Under the pieces are notes generated by a model. That model saw nothing but the letters and a program-made list of their open reading frames with translations. It ran no database searches and was not told where the DNA came from. Of a DNA stretch of 64,000 bases, positions 8,975 through 17,716 are shown piece after piece (the first letter of the stretch is position 1; each line of letters begins with the position of its first letter). Source of the stretch: Deltaproteobacteria bacterium (GTDB taxonomy: Bacteria; Desulfobacterota; Binatia; HRBIN30; JACQVA1); assembly GCA_016178705.1 (NCBI GenBank), contig JACOST010000008.1, forward strand, positions 1 through 64,000. Direction: 5' to 3'. A program made the position numbers and the translations under genes.

Positions 8975-11533
8975 CTAGACAACGCCTGTCGCCGTGCGTG
9001 TGGGCGGACGCGTAACCGTCGGCGTGCGCGTGATCGTCGGCCGCCGCGTCAGCGTCCGAGTCGGCGTGATAGTGGGTCGGCGCGTATTCGTCGGCGTCGG
9101 TGTCACGGTTGGACGACGGGTGCGCGTTCTCGTGCGCGTGGGAACCGGGCTGCGCGTCAACGTGGCCGTGGGAGTCGTTGTCCGCGTCCGCGTCGGCCGC
9201 CGGGTGAGCGTGCGAGTCGGCGTGAGCGACGGCCGCCGGGTGATCGTCGGCGTCGTCGTTATGGTGGGCCGGCGAGTCGCGCTCGGTGTACGGGTCGGCG
9301 ACGGCCGGCGTGTGACCGTCATCGTCGGCGGCGCTGTTGGTGGCGGTGTAGACGTTGGTGACGGCGTCAGCGTCTGCGTTGGCGATGCCGTTTCGGTTCG
9401 GGTCGGCAGCGGAGTACCGCCGTTGTCGAAGTTGGTGCGCCACCAGCGCGCTAGATCGCGCAACGCTAGCGGCGGGTTGGTCGGCGGCGGCTGATGCAGC
9501 ACGGTATCGGTGCGGTTGATGCCGTGACAGTTGGTACACGCGCGGATTTCACCGGGCGAGAACGTCACCCAGAAGCGCTCGCGCACCACCGGATCGCCGG
9601 CGTCGGTCACGAGTTGCCAAGTCAGCGCCCGACGCGCCGGAACCAACGCGGCATAGCTGCCGTCATCAGCGAGCTTGACCGTGCTCGGTGGCGCACCCGC
9701 CAGATCCGGGTTCAGTCCGTCGTGCAAGAGCTGCGCGATCGGCCTGCGGCCACCGTTGAACTGGCTGTAGCCGCGCACGAGATCGCCTTGGAACAACTGC
9801 AGGTACGCAATCTCCGTCGGCGTCGCGCCCGCATCAGCGGTCTGCGTCGAGCTGCCGGCGATCTTGAGATTGAACTCCTGTTGTCGATCGGCGCGCCGGG
9901 TCACGTTGCGGCTGACCATCAGCGCCAGGCTGTTGCTCTGCAGAAATGCGCGCAAGCGATCGATGCCGGCCTGTCCGCCGAGTTCGTCGCTGAGCACCTG
10001 CGTCTCAATCTCGGGCAACGGGCTAACGTGGCGCGCCGGCCGCGTGCGCGCGCGCACTTCGACCGGATCGAGTTCCCACAACCGACCGCTATAGGTCGCT
10101 TGCTCGTAGCGCTGATTGTCCCAATACGAAATCGTCTTCGTGATGCCCGCCGGGATCAGTTGCGCGCCCGGCGTGCGGTAGGGCGAACCCGCAGACAGAC
10201 GCACCAGATGGAAGTCGTAGCGCGACGACAACTGGCCCGTCGCGGTGCGGTCCTGATACGCCGACACGGTCTGCACCGCGATCAGACTTCCGTCCGACAA
10301 CGGCACCGGGTTGCGAAAGTGGCCCGAATTGCTCGACGGCTGCGCGACGTTGTCGGGCAAGATGCGGTTAGTAAGAGGATCGGTGATGTAGTCCACCTGC
10401 ATGTCGTCAGCGTTAACGCTTTCGGCGCCGTTGAGGCCGATGATTTGTCCCGCAGCGTGCGTGCCGAACTCCGGCGCGTGGGTGCCGTAAAAGTATCCCG
10501 GCCGATTCGGATCCTCCTTGAGTTGCAACAACAGCTCGGCGGTGCGACGACCGGTCGGCGCGATAAACTCGGGCAGGTTGTCGTTGGCCGAATCGAAGTA
10601 GCCCGCCAGCTCGTGCCGCCCGACGTGATTGAGCGTCTCGATGCCGGTGCCGTCTTCGTTGAGCTGCCACGGAAAAAAGAAATTAAACTCGTGGGCGTGC
10701 TGGAACGATCCGTTCGGCTGCTCGCGCAGCTCGGGAAAGATCTCGGCGCTGGAGTTGAGCGCCTCCGTACTCGTTTCCGATGCGTAGTTGAAAGCGCCGT
10801 AGCCGAGCGTGCCCTCGGCGTTCTGCTGATCGCGCTGCAAGTGATCCCAGCGGGTGAAGATCAGCCTGCCATCGGCGGCGATGATCGGCGTGAAATCGCC
10901 CGACACCGAGTGATCGAGCAGCTGCAAGTCGGAGCCATCGGGATTCATCGACCACAACCCGGTCACCGTCGCCGTCGACTCGTACTCATCGAGCTGCGGG
11001 TAGGTGAGCGGATCGCCGCTGCGTGGCCGGTCGGAGGCAAAGATGATGCGATCGTCGGTTCCATAAATCGGCGCGACGTTGTTACTATTGAGCGGCTGGG
11101 GCAACTTGGTGATCTGCACCGTCTCCCCAATTCCGAAGCCTGTCACTTCGTAGATCTGCCAGAAGACCGGGCTGTAGTCGTTCATCGTGGTGCCGCCGAC
11201 GACCATCGAGAACAGCGCCTTGGTGCCAGACCAGTGCACCGACGGTTCGCGCACGGCGATGTCCTGCTCCGGCGTGGTACCGTAGCCGGCCTCGGCGGTG
11301 AGGTTGCGCAGTGCGCCATCCGCGTAGCGGATGTACAGATCGCCGCCACGCGGCGCCGCCTCGGTGTCGCCATTCTGGTTACCGAAGGTCGAGTTCACGG
11401 TCGCGAAGTCGGCGCCGAACGGAGGCTGGGTGACGAAGAGGAGGACTGGATCGGCGGCGCGCGCAGCGTGCGCGTGCAGCATCGTGATGGCGATCAATCC
11501 GGAAAGGAGCAGGTTTCGTGTGCGGCGTGACAT
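8975..11533 (-). CDS. Secreted beta-propeller-like protein with one CxxCH haem motif and a Thr/Pro/Arg-rich tail
   Basis: An 852-residue exported protein (signal peptide MSRRTRNLLLSGLIAITMLHAHAARA). The middle carries TolB/PD40-like strands (IIFASDRPRSG, LWSMNPDGSDLQLL, DGRLIFTRWDHLQRD), in a pattern resembling the middle domain of hydrazine-synthase-alpha-type proteins; that link is from memory. A c-type haem site CTNCH lies at 666-670. Residues 707-852 are a low-complexity tail of T, P and R (units such as TRRPTITPTRTLTRRP), probably extended and surface-exposed. The start is 11533 with GGAGA upstream; an ATG at 11563 with AGAGGA upstream is equally possible and keeps the signal peptide. 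The electron-transfer partner is unknown. Confidence 0.75.
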   Translation of the reverse strand: MSRRTRNLLLSGLIAITMLHAHAARAADPVLLFVTQPPFGADFATVNSTFGNQNGDTEAAPRGGDLYIRYADGALRNLTAEAGYGTTPEQDIAVREPSVHWSGTKALFSMVVGGTTMNDYSPVFWQIYEVTGFGIGETVQITKLPQPLNSNNVAPIYGTDDRIIFASDRPRSGDPLTYPQLDEYESTATVTGLWSMNPDGSDLQLLDHSVSGDFTPIIAADGRLIFTRWDHLQRDQQNAEGTLGYGAFNYASETSTEALNSSAEIFPELREQPNGSFQHAHEFNFFFPWQLNEDGTGIETLNHVGRHELAGYFDSANDNLPEFIAPTGRRTAELLLQLKEDPNRPGYFYGTHAPEFGTHAAGQIIGLNGAESVNADDMQVDYITDPLTNRILPDNVAQPSSNSGHFRNPVPLSDGSLIAVQTVSAYQDRTATGQLSSRYDFHLVRLSAGSPYRTPGAQLIPAGITKTISYWDNQRYEQATYSGRLWELDPVEVRARTRPARHVSPLPEIETQVLSDELGGQAGIDRLRAFLQSNSLALMVSRNVTRRADRQQEFNLKIAGSSTQTADAGATPTEIAYLQLFQGDLVRGYSQFNGGRRPIAQLLHDGLNPDLAGAPPSTVKLADDGSYAALVPARRALTWQLVTDAGDPVVRERFWVTFSPGEIRACTNCHGINRTDTVLHQPPPTNPPLALRDLARWWRTNFDNGGTPLPTRTETASPTQTLTPSPTSTPPPTAPPTMTVTRRPSPTRTPSATRRPTITTTPTITRRPSLTPTRTLTRRPTRTRTTTPTATLTRSPVPTRTRTRTRRPTVTPTPTNTRRPTITPTRTLTRRPTITRTPTVTRPPTRTATGVV

Positions 11534-11721
11534 GCGTTCTCCGATGTTGCGGCGTCGTCTCATGCGCGCGTCCTCTGCCGTGAGAAAACGAAGAGCCCGA
11601 GCAAGACACAGACCGCACTTCGCCGACTCGCCCGCCTCCCATCGCCGCTGCGCCAGGTTGGCACGCAGATGTCGCTTCGGTGGCGGGCGCCAATGTCGTG
11701 ATCGCCGGTGCCGCGCTGCGC

Positions 11722-12345
11722 CTATGGCAGGTGCGTGAACTCGATGTCGAGCAGATCGAATGACTCCCAGTCGGCCGCATCGAAGTGCCACCACTCGGTC
11801 GGCAAGCCGACGAAGCCGGCGCGAGCCATTGCCAATTCGAGCAAGGCGCGATTGGCAATCACCGGCGCCGGCAGCTGCATGTAGTCGCGGTGTGCGCGCT
11901 CACTGAAGTCGTCGAAGTCGGTCGGCATCGCGGCCGCTTTGCCGTCTGCCATTGTCAGCGTCAGGTCGACCGCGGCACCGCGATTGTGGCGCGAACCCTT
12001 GGCGGGATTGGCGACGTAGCGCTCGTCGGGCACCAGCGCCCACATCTGTTTCTGGACGGACCGCGGCCGGTAGCAGTCGAACACCTGCAACCCGCGCCCC
12101 ACGCGCTCCAGGTCGGCTTGCGCCCGGCTGAGCTTCTCCGCCACAGCTCGGCGCAGGAAACACTTCGCCCGCGGATAGAGAATGAGATGCGTAAAGTTGT
12201 CCGAGGTCGCGTAGCGGATGTCGAGCCGGATGTGCGGATTGATCGTCTCGATGTCGACGAGATCGGTTACATCGGCGGGCTGCGCCCGCATTGCAAAAGT
12301 CAAAACGCAAAACGCAAAAGGCAAGAGTATGCGCGGCGCAATCAT
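11722..12345 (-). CDS. Secreted D-Ala-D-Ala dipeptidase (VanX/DdpX-like, peptidase M15D)
   Basis: A 207-residue zinc peptidase expected to cleave D-Ala-D-Ala in the periplasm. The zinc ligands are H120 and D127 in SRHNRGAAVDLTL and H187 in PTEWWHFD, with E184 as catalytic base; RYATSDNF and VFDCYRPRSVQKQMW are also family motifs. The signal peptide MIAPRILLPFAFCVLTFAM is unusual: its hydrophobic core is encoded by a repeat of AAAACGC-type words (12291-12327). The ATG overlaps the stop of the upstream gene (ATGA), so translation is probably coupled. VanX proper is cytoplasmic and this copy appears exported. Confidence 0.88.
   Translation of the reverse strand: MIAPRILLPFAFCVLTFAMRAQPADVTDLVDIETINPHIRLDIRYATSDNFTHLILYPRAKCFLRRAVAEKLSRAQADLERVGRGLQVFDCYRPRSVQKQMWALVPDERYVANPAKGSRHNRGAAVDLTLTMADGKAAAMPTDFDDFSERAHRDYMQLPAPVIANRALLELAMARAGFVGLPTEWWHFDAADWESFDLLDIEFTHLP
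12291..12327. repeat. Single arm of a short-word repeat inside a signal-peptide coding region
   Basis: The plus strand reads CAAAAGTCAAAACGCAAAACGC and then AAAAGGCAAGAG, reiterated 7-9 nt words of the type forming the arms of the inverted-repeat elements elsewhere in this window. Here only one arm is seen, and read on the minus strand it encodes the hydrophobic core of the VanX-like protein's signal peptide. Confidence 0.6.
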
Positions 12346-13178
12346 GCGGCCTGAGTAAACGCGTTCGTGTAGGCGGCTTCGCTGAGACAAAGTGCAGTGC
12401 GAAAGCGCGCATGTTCGTTGCCGCGTTCACGATCGAGGCGCTCGCGCAGCCGTTCGATCAGCACAGGTTCAGCGTCGAGACCATTGGTGACATCGGCCAG
12501 GGAGATGTGGTGCACTTCCGCCAGCAGGCACATCGCGAAGTAATCGAGTTGGCTCGCGTTCGGTTTGCGCCGCCACGCTTCGACGGCTGAGAGACAGTCA
12601 GTCACTCCCGTGGCAACACGGACAGGAGTCACCCCGTCGCTGCCGCTGCCCTCCAGTCCTGGCGCGAGGAAGGTCAACGCAGGCTCCGTACCAGTCAACG
12701 CGACCGGATGCGGAATGTAGTGCGGCGACGTGTACTCCACCGCCGCGAACAGGGCCCGGCGGTACCTCGCACGATCGAAGTGGTTGGCCACCAACTGCTG
12801 CCAGAGATACTCCGCTACACTCTGCCCCGCCGCCCGGGCGCGCGCCGCCAACGTCTGGATCGCGTCGGCGAGGTACCCTTCACGAACCGCAACCCTCGTA
12901 AAGTCATCGAGCGAGATGGTGAGCGCGAGCGCATCGATGCCGTCACGCTCATCGCGCGACTCATCGACGTAGCTTGCGCCGATCGGCTCGTTCGCGCGGA
13001 CGGGCTCGAGGATCATCGCCAACCGATCGCCGTACTGCGAGACCTTGCCAAAGCCGCGACGACAGTTGTGCAACCGCACCGGCCGCGCCGCCACCACCGG
13101 CAGTGTGCCAAGGTGAGCCAGACCGAAGCCACTCATCAGCGAGCCGTACGCAATCAGCGTCAGCGGTGGACGCGCCAT
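12342..13178 (-). CDS. Gamma-glutamylcyclotransferase-fold protein
   Basis: A 278-residue protein beginning with the AYGSL motif of the GGCT/AIG2 (BtrG) fold (LIAYGSLMSGFGLAHLG). Single-domain GGCTs are 120-180 residues; here a C-terminal half of unknown type follows, containing an all-helical stretch (AVEAWRRKPNASQLDYFAMCLLAEVHH). The catalytic Glu of the family cannot be assigned by eye. The ATG at 13178 was chosen; a GTG two codons upstream is possible. It overlaps the VanX-like gene by four bases, suggesting a two-gene operon acting on peptides or amino acids. Confidence 0.7.
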   Translation of the reverse strand: MARPPLTLIAYGSLMSGFGLAHLGTLPVVAARPVRLHNCRRGFGKVSQYGDRLAMILEPVRANEPIGASYVDESRDERDGIDALALTISLDDFTRVAVREGYLADAIQTLAARARAAGQSVAEYLWQQLVANHFDRARYRRALFAAVEYTSPHYIPHPVALTGTEPALTFLAPGLEGSGSDGVTPVRVATGVTDCLSAVEAWRRKPNASQLDYFAMCLLAEVHHISLADVTNGLDAEPVLIERLRERLDRERGNEHARFRTALCLSEAAYTNAFTQAA

Positions 13179-13282
13179 GGCCACTCTCTGCTAGCACAAG
13201 CCGTCATCCGTTGTCGCCGAGGGCGTTGTCGCAGAGCCGATTGACATCGTCGACCATCGCATCGTACCCATTCACCTGATTC

Positions 13283-14368
13283 ATGGACGAGGATGTGTCT
13301 CGAACGGTGGCGGGAGCGCGGCTACGCGTTGGTTGGTCGGTGCTGCGTACCCCCGCGCTGGCATGCACGCTGCTGGCCGCCTGGCTCGCGGCGGTCGAAG
13401 TGGTGGCTCGTACCGACACCGTTCGAGCGTGGCTACCGGCACCCAGCGTCGGCAGCACGAATCGGCAATTCGAGGTTCAGCTGTCCCGATTGGATCGCTT
13501 CGCTGAGCGCGAGGGGGCGATCGACTCCCTCTTCATCGGCAGCTCGGTGGTCTGTCGCGCCATCGACCCGATCACCGTGAGCAGTGCGTACCACCAGCGT
13601 ACCGAGCATGACCTGCACGGCTTCAGTTTCGGCGTCAATGGTATGGGTGCGCCGACGAGCGGTCTCATGGCCGAGATCCTGGTCGCGCAGTACCATCCGA
13701 AGGTCCTAATCTTCGGGACATCGCCCTTCGATTACTTGCCCTCGGGACCAGGGCGCGCGGCAATCGAAAGCTCGCCCTGGCTCCAATATCGCCGGGGTCA
13801 CTCGACTCTCGCGGGATGGCTGACCACGTACTCGCTCGCCTATCGCTACTATCTGACGCACCGGGCATGGAGAGGACCGCGCTTCTGGTCCGACCTGCAG
13901 CGCGCGCAACGGGTCGAGAAATACATTTCGGCGTACGGCTTCGGTTTCGACCCTCGCCCTCCGTGGCGAGGCCGTAAGGGGAGCGGCCGTCGTTCGGATC
14001 ATCCCGCCACCTTCGAGATCACCCGTGATGCCCGAGATGGACTGGCCCGCATCGCGCAACTGCATCAACACGGTCTGCGAGTCATCGTCGTCGAGGTGCC
14101 GGTGCAGAACCAGGCGATCGACGCACTACCCGGCGGCGAACAAGGCTATCGTTCATTTGTCGAGGCGCTGGAACGCTACGCCACCGAGCAGAGGATTCCG
14201 TTCTGGCCAACCCGATCGCTCAATCTCATTCCTCCCGACGGCTGGCGGAATCAAGGCCACGTGAACGTCGTAGGGGCACGCTCCTTCAGCCGCTGGCTCG
14301 GCGAGCGACTCGCGACCGACGACCTCAACCCGCGGGCGGCAGACGCGCTCGTGGTCGGTGATCGCTAG
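13283..14368 (+). CDS. Membrane-anchored SGNH-hydrolase-like protein (DltD-like)
   Basis: A 361-residue protein with one N-terminal membrane anchor (about 22-42) and a periplasmic SGNH-like domain. The nucleophile block is SLFIGSSVVCRA. A second GxS-like element is KVLIFGTSPFDY. The C-terminal Asp/His block is PPDGWRNQGHVNVVGARSF. Proteins of this layout (DltD, AlgJ/AlgX-like) work with MBOAT proteins in transferring acyl groups to envelope polymers. It overlaps the MBOAT gene start and is the first gene of a five-gene operon. The donor and acceptor are unknown. Confidence 0.78.
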   Translation: MDEDVSRTVAGARLRVGWSVLRTPALACTLLAAWLAAVEVVARTDTVRAWLPAPSVGSTNRQFEVQLSRLDRFAEREGAIDSLFIGSSVVCRAIDPITVSSAYHQRTEHDLHGFSFGVNGMGAPTSGLMAEILVAQYHPKVLIFGTSPFDYLPSGPGRAAIESSPWLQYRRGHSTLAGWLTTYSLAYRYYLTHRAWRGPRFWSDLQRAQRVEKYISAYGFGFDPRPPWRGRKGSGRRSDHPATFEITRDARDGLARIAQLHQHGLRVIVVEVPVQNQAIDALPGGEQGYRSFVEALERYATEQRIPFWPTRSLNLIPPDGWRNQGHVNVVGARSFSRWLGERLATDDLNPRAADALVVGDR

Positions 14369-15764
14369 GCGCGTGGAAATCACCTCGGTCACCTTTGCCG
14401 TATTCGTCCTGGCGGTACTGGCGATCTTCTACCTGCTGCCGGCACGCTTACAACTGCGGTGGCTCTTGCTCGCCTCCTACGTCTTCTACGCGACCTGGTC
14501 CTGGCAGTTCGCGCTGGTGTTGGCGGCGCTAACGCTGGTGAACTTCGCGATGGCCCACGGCGTGCGCGCCGCCGATCGGCCGCGCCGCGGCGTGCTGGTG
14601 CTCGGCATCGCCATCAATATCGGCGTGCTCGCCGGGTTCAAGTACGGCGACACGTTGCTCCACATCCTGGCTTCCGGTGCCCAAAACGGTGTGCGCATCT
14701 TGCTACCCATTGGGCTCTCCTTCTATTCGCTGCAGGCGATCTCGTATCTCGTCGACGTGGCGCAGGGGCAGATCGCCGCCGAAACCGACTTCGTCGCCTT
14801 TGCCCTCTACCTAGCCTACTTTCCGAAACTGCTAGCGGGCCCGATCGAGCGCGCACGCAAATTTCTTCCTCAACTCTCCCAGCCACGCGTGGTGGATGAC
14901 GCGCAACTCGCCCGCAGCGCGACCCTCATCGCGATTGGAGTGGTGCGCAAAGTCGTGATCGCCGACTCGCTGTTCGAAATGATCCCGCCGGCGACCTTTG
15001 CGACGCCGGCGCGTGCGAGCGGACTCGCTGTATGGCTGGTCGCCTACTCGTTCGCGCTCTACAACGACTTTGCCGGGTACACGAGTCTGGTGCGTGGGGT
15101 GAGCCTGCTGTTCGGAATCGAGCTGTCGCCGAACTTCGCCAGCCCGTATTTTGCGCGCAGCTTCTCCGAGTTCTGGACGCGCTGGCACATCTCCCTCTCG
15201 CAGTGGTTGCGTGACTACATCTATCTGCCGCTGAGTCGCGCGCTATTGCGCCGCAACCTCAGCCGTTCGAACGTTCCGAATCTCCTCCTGCCGCCGTTGA
15301 CCGCTATGATCATCTGCGGGATGTGGCACGGCGAGGCGTGGCACTTCCTCGCATGGGGCGCCCTCCACGGCGTGTACCTAGCCGGCGAACGCGTCGCCAC
15401 ACTGTGGCGGCCACGGCGGCCGGCGCAGCAACTCCCGGCTTGGCGGCAAGCTCTCGCGATGCTGCGCGTGTTCACCTTGGTCGCATTGACGCTGATTCCC
15501 TTCCGCCTGAAGCTCACCGCAGCGGAAACGTTCACACGCGCGCTGCTGCGCGCCTCCGGCTGGTCACTCCCCGACCCGCGCGTCTGTGTACTGATCGCGC
15601 TCACGCTGTGGATCGATTGGGCACAGTCACGCCACGGGGACGAGCTCGTCTTCCTCCAGTGGCCGTGGGCAGCGCGCGCCGCGCTGCTCACCGCGGCGGT
15701 GCTGGCGGTTCTGTTGGTGGCGCAGAGTGATCTAAGCGCGCCATTCGTGTATCAACAGTTCTGA
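14358..15764 (+). CDS. MBOAT-family O-acyltransferase (DltB/AlgI-like)
   Basis: A 468-residue polytopic membrane protein of the AlgI/DltB branch of MBOAT enzymes. Diagnostic segments are FWTRWHISLSQWLRDYIYLPL and the histidine block GMWHGEAWHFLAWGALHG, which holds the conserved catalytic His; LLPIGLSFYSLQAISYLVDV is also typical. It would take an acyl or aminoacyl group from a carrier protein and pass it across the membrane. A GTG start at 14358 (11-base overlap with the SGNH gene) is used; a GTG at 14373 is possible. One base separates its stop from the next gene. Confidence 0.92.
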   Translation: MIARRVEITSVTFAVFVLAVLAIFYLLPARLQLRWLLLASYVFYATWSWQFALVLAALTLVNFAMAHGVRAADRPRRGVLVLGIAINIGVLAGFKYGDTLLHILASGAQNGVRILLPIGLSFYSLQAISYLVDVAQGQIAAETDFVAFALYLAYFPKLLAGPIERARKFLPQLSQPRVVDDAQLARSATLIAIGVVRKVVIADSLFEMIPPATFATPARASGLAVWLVAYSFALYNDFAGYTSLVRGVSLLFGIELSPNFASPYFARSFSEFWTRWHISLSQWLRDYIYLPLSRALLRRNLSRSNVPNLLLPPLTAMIICGMWHGEAWHFLAWGALHGVYLAGERVATLWRPRRPAQQLPAWRQALAMLRVFTLVALTLIPFRLKLTAAETFTRALLRASGWSLPDPRVCVLIALTLWIDWAQSRHGDELVFLQWPWAARAALLTAAVLAVLLVAQSDLSAPFVYQQF

Positions 15765-15765
15765 G

Positions 15766-17451
15766 ATGCGTCGTTCACACGAGCCGACCCTGACCGGCAT
15801 GGTGGTCGAGCGCGCGCGCCGCGCGCCGGACGATCTGGCGATCGTCTACATCGGCGAAGACGGCGTGCAGCAGCGCATCACCGCCCAAGCAGTGCACCAC
15901 GATGCGGGTCTGGCCGCGCGCGCCTTAGCCGACGAGGGCGTCGAACCGGGGGACTGCACCCTGCTGGCTATGCGCTACTCGCGTTCGCTCATCGCCGCAT
16001 GGTTTGGTGCGCTCTATCGCGGCGCGCTTCCGTCCGTCTTGCCCTACCTGACCGAACGGAGCGATCCAGCAACGTACGCCGCGCGCGTGCGCGGATTTGT
16101 CGGTGAGGCCGGCGCGCGTACGGTGATCACCGCGCCCGAAGTCGTCGAACACCTCCGGCCCCTCGTCGCCCCGCTTGGGTGTCAGGTAATCAGCAGCGAG
16201 CAGGTGCACCTCGACGCTGCGGCTGAGCCACTAAGCCCGGTACAGCGACGCGCTGATGACCCTGCATGGCTGCAATTTACTAGCGGCACGACCGGCGGGC
16301 GCAAGGGTGTGGTCGTGTCCCACGCCGCCGTCCTGGACTTCCTCGACGCCTACTGCAGCACGCTCCCCATACATGCGAACGATGTGATGATCACCTGGCT
16401 GCCGCTCTACCACGACATGGGGCTGGTGAGCGGGCTTGCCCTCCCACTCTCAATGGAGATTCCTACGGTGATGATGTCGCCCGCATACTGGGTGCGCAAT
16501 CCGGTGGTTCTGATGCGCGCGATCCACGAGTTCCGCGGCACGCTCTGCAACATGCCGAACTTCGGGTTCGATCATTGCACGCGGAGCATTCGCGACCGCG
16601 ACCTGGCCGGGATCGACCTCAGTAGCTTACGCCGGGCCGGGTGCGGCGGGGAGCCCGTGCGGCACGCCACGTTCGAACGATTTCGGCAGCGCTTCTCCGC
16701 GTACGGACTGCGCGAGAGCGTATTCATGGTCGGCTACGGGATGGCGGAAAACGTGATGACGGTCACGCAAACGCGCAGCGACCGTATGCGGGTCGAGTGG
16801 ATTGCCCGCGACGAGTTGCAGGCCACGGGGCGCGCAGTCCCGGCCACGCCGGAGTCCGCTGGAGCAATCGCCGTGGTCAGCAACGGCCCACCACTCAACG
16901 GAACCGAGGTTCGCATCGTCGACGAACAGGGGACCACGCTGCCGGAACGCCGGCTCGGCGAGATCTCGGTGCGCAGCGCCCACATGATGAGCGGCTACTA
17001 CCGGCTCCCGGAACTGAGCGCCGTCGCGTTGCGGGACGGCTGGATACGTTCGGGTGACCTCGGGTTCCTTGTGGATGGCGAGTTGTTCATCTGCGGACGC
17101 AAGAAGGACCTGATCATCGTCGCCGGCCACAACCTGCATGCCGAAGAGGTCGAGATGCTCGCCGAATCCGTGACGGGAATTCAACCGGGCCGCGCGGTCG
17201 CGTTCGGCGTCAAGGACGAGCGGCTCGGCACCGAGAGGCCGGTCGTCGTGTGTGAGCTGCAACTCGACATCACCGGCGATGACACACGTCGCGTCGACCG
17301 CGAATTGCGGCGGCTCGTCTTGCAACAGTTGGACGTCGCCTTGGGCGACGTGCGGTTCGTCGCCAAGGGCTGGATCATCAAGACCTCGAGCGGGAAGCTC
17401 GCCCGCGCCGCCAATCGCGACAAGTACCTCGCCGACGTGGAGCCGACGTGA
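15766..17451 (+). CDS. Fatty-acyl-AMP-ligase-like adenylate-forming enzyme (copy 1)
   Basis: A 561-residue AMP-binding enzyme. The P-loop-like A3 motif is FTSGTTGGRKGVVVSH (171 on), followed by LPLYHDMGL, the FAAL-type block LDLSSLRRAGCGGEPVR-like at about 290, VGYGMAENVM, GWIRSGDLGFLVDGELFICG and the C-terminal catalytic lysine K544 in KTSSGKLAR. FAALs make acyl-adenylates and load acyl carrier proteins without CoA. The gene overlaps the carrier-protein gene by GTGA, so the pair is probably coupled. It is close in sequence and identical in length to the second ligase at 17717. Substrate not predictable; an amino-acid substrate, as for DltA, cannot be excluded. Confidence 0.88.
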   Translation: MRRSHEPTLTGMVVERARRAPDDLAIVYIGEDGVQQRITAQAVHHDAGLAARALADEGVEPGDCTLLAMRYSRSLIAAWFGALYRGALPSVLPYLTERSDPATYAARVRGFVGEAGARTVITAPEVVEHLRPLVAPLGCQVISSEQVHLDAAAEPLSPVQRRADDPAWLQFTSGTTGGRKGVVVSHAAVLDFLDAYCSTLPIHANDVMITWLPLYHDMGLVSGLALPLSMEIPTVMMSPAYWVRNPVVLMRAIHEFRGTLCNMPNFGFDHCTRSIRDRDLAGIDLSSLRRAGCGGEPVRHATFERFRQRFSAYGLRESVFMVGYGMAENVMTVTQTRSDRMRVEWIARDELQATGRAVPATPESAGAIAVVSNGPPLNGTEVRIVDEQGTTLPERRLGEISVRSAHMMSGYYRLPELSAVALRDGWIRSGDLGFLVDGELFICGRKKDLIIVAGHNLHAEEVEMLAESVTGIQPGRAVAFGVKDERLGTERPVVVCELQLDITGDDTRRVDRELRRLVLQQLDVALGDVRFVAKGWIIKTSSGKLARAANRDKYLADVEPT

Positions 17452-17693
17452 CCGGCAGCGAAATCCGCGCCCAACTCCGAACGTTCATCTGTAACGAGTT
17501 GATCCGCGATCCGGCGTTCGTGATCAACGACGACGAGCCGTTGATCACTGGCGGTCTGATCGATTCCTTCTCGCTCGCGTATGTCGGCGTCTTCATCGAA
17601 GAAGCGTTCGGCGTCTACATCCCCGACACGGACTTGACCGTCGAGAGCATGGATACGCTCGATCAGATGGTGACGCGCGTCTTGCAAGGCTGA
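17448..17693 (+). CDS. Acyl carrier protein of the Dlt-like operon
   Basis: An 81-residue four-helix carrier protein. The phosphopantetheine attachment serine is S40 in GGLIDSFSLAYV (DSF instead of the usual DSL/DSM), and the acidic helix II (FIEEAFGVYIPD) is as in ACPs and DltC. It sits between two adenylate-forming ligases and after an MBOAT gene, so it is probably the acyl shuttle between ligase and MBOAT. GTG start overlapping the upstream stop by four bases. Confidence 0.9.
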   Translation: MTGSEIRAQLRTFICNELIRDPAFVINDDEPLITGGLIDSFSLAYVGVFIEEAFGVYIPDTDLTVESMDTLDQMVTRVLQG

Positions 17694-17716
17694 GGGATTT
17701 GCTTCCCCCGCGAGCC

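Noticed and set aside
8994-9494. A plus-strand frame of VRVGVRV-like repeats that looks like a repeat protein
   Set aside because: It is the complement of the Thr/Pro/Arg tail coding region; the minus frame continues from a real protein with a signal peptide, the plus frame does not.
9494-11530. A 678-codon open frame on the plus strand
   Set aside because: It is the antisense shadow of the haem-motif protein gene; it has no domain, and its composition is the arginine/alanine-rich style of shadow frames in GC-rich DNA.
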